The notes: generated from the sequence alone by a model not told the origin. Positions 8,341 through 16,351 are shown, counted from the first letter of the stretch. The stretch is DNA of 64,000 nucleotides from Streptomyces roseolilacinus (GCF_014649335.1 NZ_BMSV01000003.1:124001-188000), one strand, 5' to 3'. Translations and numbers: made by a program.

Positions 8341-9558
8341 TCACTGGTACAGGTGCGGCGGTGCCGTCGCCCGGCCGTGGCCATTGAGGTAGTGGTCGCC
8401 GATGGCGCGCAGGCGGTGGGCGGTCGGGTGGTGGGCCGTCAGGGTGCGGGCGTTGCGCCAGAAGCGGTCCAGGCCGACGGCGTCCACCAGCTCCAGGACT
8501 CGGGTCGTGATGTGAAGGGCCGCCCTCGTCGTGACGGTCTCGGCCGTGGCGACAAGGGCGTCCACGGCCGCCGGTTCCTCGGGACCGAGCTCCGCTCCGG
8601 CGCTCAGTGCGCGCGCCATCGCGCCCGTCGCCCTCTCGACCACGGCGGCGGCCGTCTGTGCGGCGGAGGCGAGTTCGCCGTACGTGAGGAGCAGGTCGGG
8701 GTCGTCGCCGAGCGGTCGGGGGACACGGGCGTTCCTGCCGAGGTCGCGGGCTTCGATGAGAGCGCCCTCGGCGATGCCCAGGCCGACGTGGCACAGGCCG
8801 AGGCGGAGCGCGGGCTCGGCGAGCGCGGTGAAGGGCGCGGTCGACTCCTCGTCCTGCGGCCGGTGCCCGAGTACCTGCCGGGAGGTGACGACGACGCCGT
8901 CCATGACGACCGCGCCCGCGCCGGCGACGCGCTGGCCGAGACGGTCGTCGGCCGGTTCGGCGATCACTCCCGGGTCGTCGGCCGGGACGCGTACGACGAG
9001 CACGTCTCCCGTCACGACGCACACGGCGTCCACCAGGAACTGGTCGGCGACGGTCACCGCGGTGTCCACGGTGCGGCGCCCGTTCAGCGCGTAGCCCGTG
9101 TCGAGCGGCATCAGGGCGAGGTCCGGTCCGCCGGTGTCGTGTGCCGAGCCCGGGGCGCGGACGGCCCCGGCCCACAGCCACTGCCCGCGCACCGCCTCCT
9201 CTTCGAGGTCGGACGCGCCGTGGTGCCCTGCGTAGAAGCGGCCGCTCCACGCGTGCGCGTAGTGACGGGCGAGGACTTCGCCGAGGGAGCTGTCCGCCGT
9301 GGCGACCTCCCGTATGACGGCGCACCCGGTGCGCCAGTCCGTCCCGGCGCCCCGCAGGGGTGGGGTGAGGGCCGCCGGCAGGCCGGCCTCGCGCAGCCGG
9401 GCCGTCTCGTCGACGGGCGGTTTGCCCGCCTGGTCTCGGGCGATCGCGTCCGTGGCGAGGTCGTCCGCCACGTCACGGGCGGTACGCAGGAGCTCGCGCC
9501 GCCGCTCGTCGGCGGACGGGGGGAGGGTCGTGGTCGGCGTCGACGGCATGGCGCTCAC
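8341..9558 (-). CDS. SfnB-like acyl-CoA dehydrogenase-fold flavoprotein (sulfur acquisition)
   Basis: A 405-residue protein from GTG 9558 (an ATG lies three codons later at 9549). Residues 15-120 are the helical N-terminal domain (RTARDVADDLATDAIARDQ), residues 120-225 the beta domain, and the C-terminal helical bundle ends with HITTRVLELVDAVGLDRFWRNARTLTAHHPTAHRLRAIGDHYLNG (described in parts: the DRFWRNAR and HHPTAHRLRAIGDHY blocks are typical of SfnB/DszC-like flavin monooxygenases rather than true acyl-CoA dehydrogenases). Such enzymes use reduced flavin to oxidise organosulfur compounds. It lies between the Rrf2 gene and ssuA1 on the same strand and is preceded by copy 2 of the bipartite motif. 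Confidence 0.75.
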   Translation of the reverse strand: MSAMPSTPTTTLPPSADERRRELLRTARDVADDLATDAIARDQAGKPPVDETARLREAGLPAALTPPLRGAGTDWRTGCAVIREVATADSSLGEVLARHYAHAWSGRFYAGHHGASDLEEEAVRGQWLWAGAVRAPGSAHDTGGPDLALMPLDTGYALNGRRTVDTAVTVADQFLVDAVCVVTGDVLVVRVPADDPGVIAEPADDRLGQRVAGAGAVVMDGVVVTSRQVLGHRPQDEESTAPFTALAEPALRLGLCHVGLGIAEGALIEARDLGRNARVPRPLGDDPDLLLTYGELASAAQTAAAVVERATGAMARALSAGAELGPEEPAAVDALVATAETVTTRAALHITTRVLELVDAVGLDRFWRNARTLTAHHPTAHRLRAIGDHYLNGHGRATAPPHLYQ

Positions 9559-9635
9559 CGGCAGGCCGAGGTGCGGGAGTGCGGTCCGGGGACCAGTGGG
9601 GTGGCGGAGCCGTGGCGGTGCGCGGTGGTGGTCAT
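9555..9635 (-). CDS. Possible small leader ORF coupled to the SfnB-like gene
   Basis: A 26-codon ORF starts at ATG 9635 with GGGAG nearby and ends in ...HSRTSACR, its TGA (9557-9555) overlapping the GTG start of the flavoprotein gene (GTGA). It lacks the H-I-D-L core of the other leaders but also ends in Ala-Cys-Arg. The overlap suggests translational coupling. The alternative is that the flavoprotein has a longer N-terminus starting at ATG 9666 in its own frame, which cannot be excluded. Confidence 0.35.
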   Translation of the reverse strand: MTTTAHRHGSATPLVPGPHSRTSACR

Positions 9636-9695
9636 GTGCCCTGCTCCCGAGGTGTGTCGAGGGCATCGGGGCACCTTGGCGCCGCGTCCCCCTCG

Positions 9696-9729
9696 TATCC
9701 CTAGTTTTCCCATCGAATTGATAGGGATA
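9696..9729 (-). promoter_or_regulatory. Bipartite regulatory motif, copy 2 (upstream of SfnB-like gene)
   Basis: ATCCCTAGTTTTCCCA at 9697-9712 and TGATAGG at 9719-9725 repeat copy 1 exactly in sequence and spacing. Here the outer ends also form a perfect inverted repeat, TATCCCTA (9696-9703) and TAGGGATA (9722-9729). Symmetry suits a dimeric regulator such as Rrf2 proteins; the site sits 138 bases before the flavoprotein GTG and about 100 bases after the Rrf2 stop codon. Confidence 0.65.
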
Positions 9730-9828
9730 TTGCGCTGGAGGCGCGTACCTGGCAAGAGGGTGACCGAAGGGCGGACGGCTGCGTCTCGGGTGCGGAGACG
9801 GGGGAGAGGCGGGGTCTCACGCGTCGTG

Positions 9829-10287
9829 TCAGGGATTGGTCCAGGCGGCCGGATCCTGCGCCAGGGAGTGCACGACCTCGGGGAGTTCGCCCGAGGCGAT
9901 GTCCGCCAGCGAGACGCCTTCCAGGATCTGGCGGACGTTCGCGCGCAGGGCCACCCACAGCGGCAGCAGCGAATGCGCGGGGCCGTCGTACGAAAGCTCC
10001 GGGGGGCGCACGCCGCGCACGGAGACCAGCGGGCCCTCGACCGCCCGCACCACGTCGGCGACGGAGATGTCCTCGGCGGCCCTGGCCAGTCGGTAGCCGC
10101 CGCCGGCGCCGCGCTGGCTGACCGCCAGCCCGCCGCGGCGCATGTCGTTGAGGATGCCTTCGAGGAACTTGTGCGGGATCTCCTGCGCCTCGGCGATGGC
10201 CTCCGCCTTCAGAGGGCCGCCCTCGGGGGCGCCGGCGAGGAGGAGCGCGGCCCGTACCGCGTAGTCCACCTTGGCTGAGATGCGCAT
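9829..10287 (-). CDS. Rrf2-family transcriptional regulator, cysteine-free (CymR-like)
   Basis: The 152-residue protein begins MRISAKVDYAVRAALLLA, the standard Rrf2 winged-helix start, with the recognition helix region IPHKFLEGILNDMRRGGL and wing RGAGGGYRLAR. Usual Rrf2 length is 130-165. It contains no cysteine at all, so it cannot hold the Fe-S cluster of IscR/NsrR by Cys ligands. Rrf2 proteins of CymR type control cysteine and sulfur-source genes, which fits the surrounding operons. It is transcribed from its own promoter (see 10294-10299) toward the SfnB-like gene, and the symmetric motif at 9696-9729 is its most plausible target. Confidence 0.88.
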   Translation of the reverse strand: MRISAKVDYAVRAALLLAGAPEGGPLKAEAIAEAQEIPHKFLEGILNDMRRGGLAVSQRGAGGGYRLARAAEDISVADVVRAVEGPLVSVRGVRPPELSYDGPAHSLLPLWVALRANVRQILEGVSLADIASGELPEVVHSLAQDPAAWTNP

Positions 10288-10293
10288 GAGGGC

Positions 10294-10299
10294 ATTATC
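10294..10299 (-). promoter_or_regulatory. -10 hexamer GATAAT, leaderless rrf2 mRNA
   Basis: In gene direction GATAAT is followed by six bases and then the ATG of the Rrf2 gene. No ribosome binding site exists in those six bases, so the message is probably leaderless. The -35 region falls inside the long inverted repeat at 10301-10335. Confidence 0.55.
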
Positions 10300-10300
10300 C

Positions 10301-10335
10301 CGCCCGACCCGTCGCTGATCGCGACGGGTCGGGCG
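10301..10335. repeat. 15-bp perfect inverted repeat with 5-nt loop upstream of rrf2
   Basis: Arms 10301-10315 and 10321-10335 are perfectly complementary around TGATC. The element sits between the tauD operon terminators and the rrf2 -10, covering the rrf2 -35 region. It could be a last terminator for incoming minus-strand transcription or a symmetric operator for rrf2; no T-tract follows. Confidence 0.6.
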
Positions 10336-10673
10336 AGGTGACGCCCGCCTGGATCGAGCGGTGGGGCTTTTCCTGTGCGACCAGTAGGGAAGTGTTGGCG
10401 GGGGCTCTCGGCGCGCGCAGCGGCATTGCGGCCGCTGGTCTTCTTCGCGTCCTTCTCTCCCTCTCTCTTCGCGACCCGATCAGGCACCGCGGGGCCGTGC
10501 GGAGCCGCCTGGCGTACGACGACGACGCCATCCGGCCGGATCCGTCACCAGCACCTCCCTGCCGCCGGACATCGACCCCGTCGTGCTGCCGACCGCGCCC
10601 AGCACCGGGCCCCGGCCGGGGTGCCCCCACCTCCCCGGCCGACAGGCACCGTCGTGCCCCCACGACATCGAGC
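10336..10673. other. Intergenic stretch without recognisable gene
   Basis: Open frames here lack ribosome sites, family motifs and normal codon composition. I see only the flanking hairpins. Confidence 0.5.
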
Positions 10674-10781
10674 GCGGCGGCCCGCCCCACACGGCGGGCC
10701 GCCGCATCCGTCGGGTCGAGCACCGGGACGACGGCCGGCAGCGGGGCCCCGGTCCGGGTCGCGGGCCGGGGCCCCGCTGCC
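10674..10781 (-). terminator. Tandem hairpins ending the ssuA2-tauD operon
   Basis: Downstream of tauD the minus-strand transcript meets a 16-bp perfect stem (10737-10752 with 10766-10781) and then a 13-bp perfect stem (10674-10686 with 10693-10705, loop CACACA-like). Strong GC stems without a U-tract are usual for Streptomyces terminators. Confidence 0.7.
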
Positions 10782-10795
10782 GTGGGCGGGGCGGG

Positions 10796-11725
10796 TCAGG
10801 CAGCCACGGGCGTGTAGTGGGCGGCCTCGTCGCCTTCGACGACGTAGCTGTGCGCGCCGTCGACGGCGGTGGGGGCGTCTCCGGCGACCGTGACGCGGTG
10901 CAGCAGGCGCGGCAGGTCGCCGTAGTCGTCCGGGGCGTAGTGCTGGGTGATGCGGTTGTCGAACAGCACCAGGTCCCCGGCGTTCCAGGAGATCCGCACC
11001 AGGTTCTCGGGCCGGGTGACGTACGACTGGAGGAGCCCCAGCAGGACCCGCGACTCCGCCGGGCCGAACCCGATCAGGCTCTGCGCGAACCCGCCGATGA
11101 ACAGGCCCCGTTCACCGCTCTCGGGATGGACGCGCACGACCGGGTGGGCGGTGCGGTAGCGCCGCGAGACGAACTGCCTGCGGTGCTCGGCGGCCTTCTC
11201 GTTCTTCGGCTCGGCGTAGTCGTACGCGTTGGTGTGCACCGCCCACAGCCGGTCGGCGAGCTCGCGCAGCGGCTCCGGCAGGTCCCGGTAGGCGGCGGCC
11301 GCGTTGGCGATCAGGGTGTTGCCGCCGTACGGCGGGACGACCAGGGCCCGTAGGGTGGACGCCTTGGGCGGGGTGCGGACGAAGGTGACGTCCGTGTGCC
11401 AGTGGTTGGCGCGGATGCCCTCGTCACCGTCCACCGGCAGGATCTGCGGCCGTCCGTCGACGGCCGGCACGGTGGGGTGGGCGTTCGTCAGCTCGCCGAA
11501 GAGGGAGGCGAAGCGGAGCTGCCCGTCGTCGTCGAGGTTCTGGTCGCGGAAGACGAGGGCCTTGTGTTCCAGCAGGGCGCCGTTGAGCGCCGTGACGGTA
11601 TCCGGAGTGAGGCCGCCCGCCAGGTCCAGGCCGTGGATCTCGGCGCCGATGCGGCCGCCGATCCTTCGGATGTCGAATCCGGCCGACGTGGCGGGGGCGG
11701 CGGGTGCGAGGGGCGAAGTGGTCAT
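10796..11725 (-). CDS. TauD/TfdA-family Fe(II)/2-oxoglutarate dioxygenase
   Basis: A 309-residue protein starting at ATG 11725. The iron ligands are H110 and D112 (NHWHTDVTF) and H262 (DNRITQHYAPDDYGD); R273 and R277 (LPRLLHRVTV) fit the 2OG carboxylate and substrate Arg of TauD. The order of motifs and length match taurine or alkylsulfatase dioxygenases, which release sulfite or sulfate from organosulfur compounds in the cytosol. It is the last gene of the ssuA2-ssuB2-ssuC2-LLM-tauD run and ends before tandem hairpins. The exact substrate (taurine, other sulfonate, sulfate ester) is not determined by the sequence. Confidence 0.88.
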   Translation of the reverse strand: MTTSPLAPAAPATSAGFDIRRIGGRIGAEIHGLDLAGGLTPDTVTALNGALLEHKALVFRDQNLDDDGQLRFASLFGELTNAHPTVPAVDGRPQILPVDGDEGIRANHWHTDVTFVRTPPKASTLRALVVPPYGGNTLIANAAAAYRDLPEPLRELADRLWAVHTNAYDYAEPKNEKAAEHRRQFVSRRYRTAHPVVRVHPESGERGLFIGGFAQSLIGFGPAESRVLLGLLQSYVTRPENLVRISWNAGDLVLFDNRITQHYAPDDYGDLPRLLHRVTVAGDAPTAVDGAHSYVVEGDEAAHYTPVAA

Positions 11726-11740
11726 GCGGGGCTGGTCCTT

Positions 11741-11842
11741 TCAGGGGATGAGGGGCCGGGAGGGCCCGTGGTCGCCGGGGGCGGCGAGCGGCCGCCCGAC
11801 GGCGGGGACGTCGGTGGTGAGGTCGAGCGGACCGCCGGTCAT
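11741..11842 (-). CDS. Possible small ORF between the LLM and tauD genes
   Basis: A 33-codon ORF whose ATG (11842-11840) overlaps the LLM stop by ATGA and which ends 15 bases before tauD. It reads MTGGPLDLTTDVPAVGRPL and then Pro/Gly-rich sequence, with no family resemblance. It may only serve to couple translation from the LLM gene to tauD, or be fortuitous. Confidence 0.25.
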   Translation of the reverse strand: MTGGPLDLTTDVPAVGRPLAAPGDHGPSRPLIP

Positions 11843-13209
11843 GCCTTCCCTCCGGCGGGGGCGGCCGCTTCGGGCGCCGGGTCCGTGGCGGCCGCCGGCC
11901 GCGGCAGCCCGTAGTGCTCGCGCAGAGTGCGGCCGGTGTACTCCGTACGGAAAAGGCCGCGGGCCTGGAGGATCGGGACGACCTGGTCGACGAAGTGGTC
12001 CAGCCCGCCGGGCAGGTACGGCGGCATGATGTTGAACCCGTCGGCCGCACCCTGGGCGAACCACTCCTGGAGCTGGTCGGCGATCTGCTCGGCGGTGCCG
12101 GCGACGACCCGGTGACCGCGTCCGCCGCCGAGCCGGGCGATCAGCTCGCGCAGGGTGAGCCCGTCCCGCCGTGCGAGTTCGGCGACGAGTGCGAAACGGC
12201 TCCTGTTGCCGTTGATGTCGTGCTCGGCCGGCAGCTCGGGCAGCGGGCCGTCCAGCGGCAGGCCGGTCAGGTCGGTTCCGAGCATCCCGGAGAGCTGGGC
12301 GAGGCCGTACTCCGGCACCTGGAGGTCGGTGAGCTCCTGTTCCAGGGCGCGGGCCTCCGCCTCCGTCGAGCCGAGGACGGGGCAGATGCCGGGCAGGATC
12401 CTCAGGTCGTCCTCGGCCCGGCCGTGGCGGGCCGCCCTGCCCTTGAGGTCCTTGTAGAACGCCTGGGCGTCGGACAGGGTCTGCTGCGCGGTGAACACTG
12501 CCTCCGCGTACCGGGCCGCGAACTCCTTGCCGTCCTCCGACGATCCCGCCTGCACCAGCAACGGGTGCCCCTGCGGGGAGCGGGGCACGTTCAGGGGGCC
12601 GCGCACCCGGAAGCGCGTCCCGCGGTGGTCGATGGGCCGGACCTTGTCGGTGTCCGCGTAGACGCCGCCCGCGCGGTCGAGGACGATGGCGTCGTCGGCC
12701 CAGCTGTCCCACAGCTTGACGGTGACGTCGACGAACTCCCGGGCCCGCTCGTAGCGCAGGCCGTGCTCCAGGTGTTCGTCGCGGCCGAAGTTGCGGGCCT
12801 CGTCGACGGTTCCCGAGGTCACGATGTTCCATCCGGCCCGGCCGCCGCTGAGGTGGTCGAGGGAGGCGAAGGCCCGGGCCGTCGTGAACGGTTCGTTGAA
12901 CGTGGTCGAGACGGTGGCGATGAGCCCGATGCGCTCGGTGGCGACGGCCAGCGCCGACAGGAGGGTGAGCGGCTCGAAGCCGCCCAGTGCGTTGTGGCGG
13001 GCGTTGCCCCACAGGGCGAGCCCGTCGGCGAGGAACACCGAGTCGAGCAGCCCGCGCTCGGCGGTCCGGGCCAGCTCCTGGAAGTACGTCAGATCGGTGA
13101 CGCGCTCCGGCGTGGTGCGGGGGTGCCGCCAGGCGGCGTCGTGGTGGCCGGCGTTCATCAGGAAGGCGTTCAGATGCAGGTGACGGGGACGGGGCGGTGA
13201 TCCGGGCAT
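11839..13209 (-). CDS. LLM flavin-dependent monooxygenase, NtaA/SnaA/DszA subfamily
   Basis: A 456-residue protein from ATG 13209. It begins with a beta strand HLHLNAFLMNAGHHDAAWRH and has the subfamily blocks FFxELARTAERGLLDSVFLADG, STTFNEPFTTARAFASLDHLSGGRAGWN and QAGSSEDGKEFAARYAEAVF (given in short parts), where the STTFNEPF and SGGRAGWN segments bind reduced FMN. These two-component enzymes need a separate FMN reductase; the only one visible is SsuE at 23769. Position directly after ssuC2 and before tauD implies oxidation of an imported sulfonate, sulfone or related compound. A 50-base gap separates it from ssuC2. Confidence 0.88.
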   Translation of the reverse strand: MPGSPPRPRHLHLNAFLMNAGHHDAAWRHPRTTPERVTDLTYFQELARTAERGLLDSVFLADGLALWGNARHNALGGFEPLTLLSALAVATERIGLIATVSTTFNEPFTTARAFASLDHLSGGRAGWNIVTSGTVDEARNFGRDEHLEHGLRYERAREFVDVTVKLWDSWADDAIVLDRAGGVYADTDKVRPIDHRGTRFRVRGPLNVPRSPQGHPLLVQAGSSEDGKEFAARYAEAVFTAQQTLSDAQAFYKDLKGRAARHGRAEDDLRILPGICPVLGSTEAEARALEQELTDLQVPEYGLAQLSGMLGTDLTGLPLDGPLPELPAEHDINGNRSRFALVAELARRDGLTLRELIARLGGGRGHRVVAGTAEQIADQLQEWFAQGAADGFNIMPPYLPGGLDHFVDQVVPILQARGLFRTEYTGRTLREHYGLPRPAAATDPAPEAAAPAGGKA

Positions 13210-13259
13210 GGCGGTGTCCTGGGTGGGTGGGCGAGTACGGGGAGGCGGCTGGGCGTGGT

Positions 13260-14147
13260 TCAGCCGTTCGCGGGGACGCGCCAGGAGCTGAGGCGCCGCT
13301 CCAGAGCGACGAGGAGCTGGTTGAAGACCACGCCGATCGCGGAGATCGTGATGATCCCGGCGTACATCTGCGGGATGGCGAAGTTGTACTGCGAGGCATT
13401 GATCAGATAGCCGAGCCCCGCCTTGGCGCCGATCATCTCGGCGGCCACCAGGACCAGGATGGACACGGCTCCCGCCAGCCGGACGCCCGTGAACACCGCC
13501 GGCACCGACGCCGGGAGGATCACCTTCTGGAACAGCCGTGTCGCGGGAAGGTCGAGCGACCGCGCCAGCCGGAGCAGGGTCGGGTCCACGGACCGTACGG
13601 CGCTGATGGTGCTGAGCAGCACGGGCCAGGTGCAGGCGTACACGACGATCGAGATCTTGGACGTCTCGCCGATGCCGAGCAGCAGCACGAACACCGGCAG
13701 CAGGGCGAGGGCGGCGGTGTTGCGGAAGACTTCGAGCAGCGGCCCGAGCAGATCCGCCACCGGCCGGTACCAGCCGATCAGCAGACCGAGGGGTACGGCG
13801 AACGCCACCGCGATCCCGAAGCCGCTGAGGGAGCGGGTGAGGCTGGCCCGCGCGTTGTCGGCGAGCTGCCCGTCGGCGGCGAGCCGCCACCACGCCTGGG
13901 CGACCTCGCTGAACGGGGGAAGGAACGTCCGGTCGACGAGGCCGAGCCGGGGCGCGGCCTCCCACAGCAGGAGCAGGGCCACGACGGCCGCCGACCTGGT
14001 GCCGGTCCTGACGAGCCCGTACGCCAGTCGGCGCGGCGCCCACCAAGACCGCCTGGGGCGTACCGGGGGCCGGGCGGTGGTCTTCGGGGACGCCGCCCCG
14101 GGACGGACGGCGAGGCCGGTACCGGCCTCGGTGGTCACGGTACTCAT
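13260..14147 (-). CDS. ssuC: ABC transporter permease, SsuC/TauC type (second system)
   Basis: 295 residues with a cytosolic Arg/Pro-rich N-terminus to residue 45 and about six membrane helices. The coupling-loop block is ARSLDLPATRLFQKVILPAS followed by VPAVFTGVRLAGAVSIL. Its ATG overlaps the ssuB2 stop (ATGA), so translation is coupled. It would form the channel of the second sulfonate-type importer in the window. It is only distantly similar to SsuC1, which argues for a different substrate rather than a recent duplication. Confidence 0.87.
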   Translation of the reverse strand: MSTVTTEAGTGLAVRPGAASPKTTARPPVRPRRSWWAPRRLAYGLVRTGTRSAAVVALLLLWEAAPRLGLVDRTFLPPFSEVAQAWWRLAADGQLADNARASLTRSLSGFGIAVAFAVPLGLLIGWYRPVADLLGPLLEVFRNTAALALLPVFVLLLGIGETSKISIVVYACTWPVLLSTISAVRSVDPTLLRLARSLDLPATRLFQKVILPASVPAVFTGVRLAGAVSILVLVAAEMIGAKAGLGYLINASQYNFAIPQMYAGIITISAIGVVFNQLLVALERRLSSWRVPANG

Positions 14148-14974
14148 ACGGCGACTCCCTCCCTCTCCTCCTGCTGGGCCCTGGACACCTCGTCGCGGAG
14201 CAGGGACCAGATGTGGTGCCGGTGGCGGGAGAACCCGGGGCTGGAGCGCGGGTCGTCGCCGTCCCCCGGGGCAGACAGGTCGATCGGTACGACCTCCTTG
14301 ATCCGGCCGGGCCTGGAGGTCATCACGGCCACCCGCTGCCCCAGGTGCACGGCCTCGTCGATGCCGTGCGTGATGAAGACGACCGTCTTGCCGGTGGCCT
14401 TCCAGATGCGCAGCAGTTCGTCCTGGAGCGACTCCCGTGTCTGGGCGTCCAGCGCCGCGAACGGCTCGTCCATCAGCAGCACGTCCGGGTCGTACGCGAG
14501 GCTTCGGGCGATGGCGACCCGCTGCCGCATCCCGCCCGACAGCTCGTGCGGATGCCGGCCCTCGAACCCGCTCAGCCCGACCAGGTCCAGGAACTCCCGG
14601 GCCCGGGTCGCCCGTTCGCGCCGGGGGACACCGATGGCCTCGAGCCCGAACTCGACGTTGCCCTGGGCGGTGCGCCAGGGCAGCAGCGCGTACTGCTGGA
14701 ACACGATGCCCCGGTCGAGGTCCGGCCCGGTCACGGGGGAGCCGTCGAGCAGGATGCGGCCCGAGGTGGGCCGGGACAGGCCGCCGAGGAGGTCGAGCAG
14801 CGACGACTTGCCGCAGCCGCTGGGCCCCACCACGACGAGGAACTCACCGGCGCCGACGGTCAGGTCGACACCGTCGAGCGCGGTGACGACCGAGTGTGCG
14901 CCGTCCCTGCCTTTGACGGGGAACTCCTTGCGCACCCCGTCGAAGACGATCTTCGCTGTATGCGCGGCGGTCAC
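14144..14974 (-). CDS. ssuB: ABC transporter ATP-binding protein, SsuB/TauB type (second system)
   Basis: 276 residues. Walker A is VVGPSGCGKSSLLDLLGGL, the signature ELSGGMRQRVAIARSL, Walker B DVLLMDEPFAALD and the switch His lies in FITHGIDEAVHLGQRV. All catalytic residues are intact. The gene starts four bases after ssuA2 ends and overlaps ssuC2 by four bases, so the three genes are one translational unit. Confidence 0.92.
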   Translation of the reverse strand: MTAAHTAKIVFDGVRKEFPVKGRDGAHSVVTALDGVDLTVGAGEFLVVVGPSGCGKSSLLDLLGGLSRPTSGRILLDGSPVTGPDLDRGIVFQQYALLPWRTAQGNVEFGLEAIGVPRRERATRAREFLDLVGLSGFEGRHPHELSGGMRQRVAIARSLAYDPDVLLMDEPFAALDAQTRESLQDELLRIWKATGKTVVFITHGIDEAVHLGQRVAVMTSRPGRIKEVVPIDLSAPGDGDDPRSSPGFSRHRHHIWSLLRDEVSRAQQEEREGVAV

Positions 14975-14978
14975 GAGG

Positions 14979-16001
14979 TCACCTCCCGTTGCGGTTGAAG
15001 TCGTTGGTGTAGAGGTCGTCGAGCCGGACCCGGCCGCGGTCGACGTCTCCGCGCTGGGCCAGCCAGTCGATCCAGAGCTGGAGCTCCTTGCCCGTGATGC
15101 GCCCGCCGGACCCGGCCACGCCGTACGACCTCCAGTAGCGCAGGGCGTCGAGGTCCTCGTTCCGCTTCCGCTTCCGGACGATCTCCGTCATCCGGGCGAC
15201 GACCTCGTCGCGCGGGGTGGCGCGCGACCAGTCGAGTGCCCGGCCCACCGCGGTGACGAAGGTCCGTACCGTGTCCGGGTTCTGCTTGATGAAGCGTTCG
15301 GTCAGCACGTACGTGCCGGCGCTGAAGGAGCCCAGGAGCCGGTGGTCGGTGAACAGCGGCCGCAGCCCTCCCTTCGCCAACGCCTTGTCGCGCAGGACCC
15401 CGCCGAGCACGGCGACGTCGATCTGCTTCTGGCGCAGGGACTGTTCGGTGTTCACGGGAGGCACGACGAGGGGCTCGACCTTGTCGGCGTCCGCCGGGGA
15501 CAGCCCGCCGCGCTGGAGGTAGATGTCGAGCATGGCCTCGGAGTGCGCGCCGAGGGTGTTCATGCCGACCTTCCTGCCGATGAGGTCGCGGGCGGAGCGG
15601 ACGGGGCTGTCGGCGAGGACGTAGTAACCGCTGTAGGAGTCCTTGTCGGAGCCGTAGTAGCTGATGACTGCCTTGATCGGGGCGCCGCTCGCGGCCAGCT
15701 TGACCACCGCTCCGTTGAACGCGCCGCCGAAGTCGGTCTGGCCGGTGGCCGCCGACTGGATGTCCTGAGGGCCGCTGATGGTGTTGCCGACCCACTCCAG
15801 TCTCACGTCCTCCAGGTAGCCGAGGTCCTGTGCGAGTTCGGCGGGGGTGACCTGGCCGGTCCAGCCCTGGTAGCGGAGCGTCTTGGTGCCACCCTTGGCG
15901 GAGCCGCCGCTACCCGCGGCCGTGCCGCAGCCGACCGCGACGGCCGAGAGGCCGAGCAGGGCGAGGAACTGGCGCCGGTTCGCCGGGGACAACGTGCTCA
16001 T
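14979..16001 (-). CDS. ssuA: ABC transporter substrate-binding lipoprotein, SsuA/TauA-like, Tat-type signal
   Basis: 340 residues from ATG 16001. The signal begins MSTLSPANRRQFLALLGLSA with a twin-arginine RRQFL motif and ends in the lipobox AVGCG, so export may be through Tat followed by lipidation. The mature domain has the NMT1/SsuA-like features of ligand-binding proteins (LRYQGWTGQVTPAELAQDLG; SAATGQTDFGGAFNGAVVKL). It heads the ssuA2-ssuB2-ssuC2-LLM-tauD operon and is preceded by a 253-base leader containing a poly-Cys leader peptide. Confidence 0.88.
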   Translation of the reverse strand: MSTLSPANRRQFLALLGLSAVAVGCGTAAGSGGSAKGGTKTLRYQGWTGQVTPAELAQDLGYLEDVRLEWVGNTISGPQDIQSAATGQTDFGGAFNGAVVKLAASGAPIKAVISYYGSDKDSYSGYYVLADSPVRSARDLIGRKVGMNTLGAHSEAMLDIYLQRGGLSPADADKVEPLVVPPVNTEQSLRQKQIDVAVLGGVLRDKALAKGGLRPLFTDHRLLGSFSAGTYVLTERFIKQNPDTVRTFVTAVGRALDWSRATPRDEVVARMTEIVRKRKRNEDLDALRYWRSYGVAGSGGRITGKELQLWIDWLAQRGDVDRGRVRLDDLYTNDFNRNGR

Positions 16002-16195
16002 GGGTATGTCCTGTTCGGAGGGGGCCGATGGGGCGGGGGCCTCGAAGGCGGATCGGAGAGCGGTGAGGAGCGTGGACGAATCCGTCCACGGCGCCCTGGA
16101 GGAATGCGACGGAATCGCGGCGCAGGGGGTGCCGCCGAATTCCGGAGAGAGTCAGGAACCAGGGAAAGCGCGGGGAAGGAGAAGCGGTGAACACG

Positions 16196-16209
16196 CCGCA
16201 CGCGTGCGG
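16196..16209. repeat. 14-bp palindrome in the ssuA2 leader, possible attenuator stem
   Basis: CCGCACGCGTGCGG is a perfect palindrome 45 bases downstream of the leader-peptide stop in gene direction. Together with the GC-rich segment just after the stop (16225-16252) it could form alternative RNA structures. Function is inference. Confidence 0.35.
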
Positions 16210-16254
16210 GGACGTCCGGGGCGGCGGCCTGTGACGTGCCCGCCGGCAGGTCGT

Positions 16255-16344
16255 CTAGCAGTCGCAGCAGAACACACAGAGAGCGCTGGCATGCCGCCGG
16301 AGATCGACGTGCAGCCGCGTGCTGAGGTTCGCTGACTGGCTCAT
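16255..16344 (-). CDS. Poly-cysteine leader peptide upstream of ssuA2 (leader 2)
   Basis: A 29-codon ORF from ATG 16344 to TAG 16255. Its last 19 residues are LHVDLRRHASALCVFCCDC: the H-V-D-L-x-R core shared with the other leaders, followed by four Cys within the final seven residues and then the stop. A run of Cys codons directly before the stop is what a ribosome-stalling cysteine sensor needs. No Shine-Dalgarno is present, and the promoter spacing (see 16352-16380) puts transcription start at the ATG. It lies 253 bases before ssuA2 on the same strand. Poly-Cys leaderless attenuators are described in mycobacteria; extension to this operon is inference. Confidence 0.8.
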   Translation of the reverse strand: MSQSANLSTRLHVDLRRHASALCVFCCDC

Positions 16345-16351
16345 GCCAACG

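Noticed and set aside
8341..9558. SfnB-like gene as a beta-oxidation acyl-CoA dehydrogenase
   Set aside because: The catalytic Glu context of acyl-CoA dehydrogenases is not evident and the C-terminal HHPTAHRLRAIGDHY block and sulfur-gene context fit SfnB/DszC-like proteins.
10338..10893. Several plus-strand frames rich in Arg and Pro
   Set aside because: No ribosome site, no conserved motif, and they cross two strong terminator hairpins.
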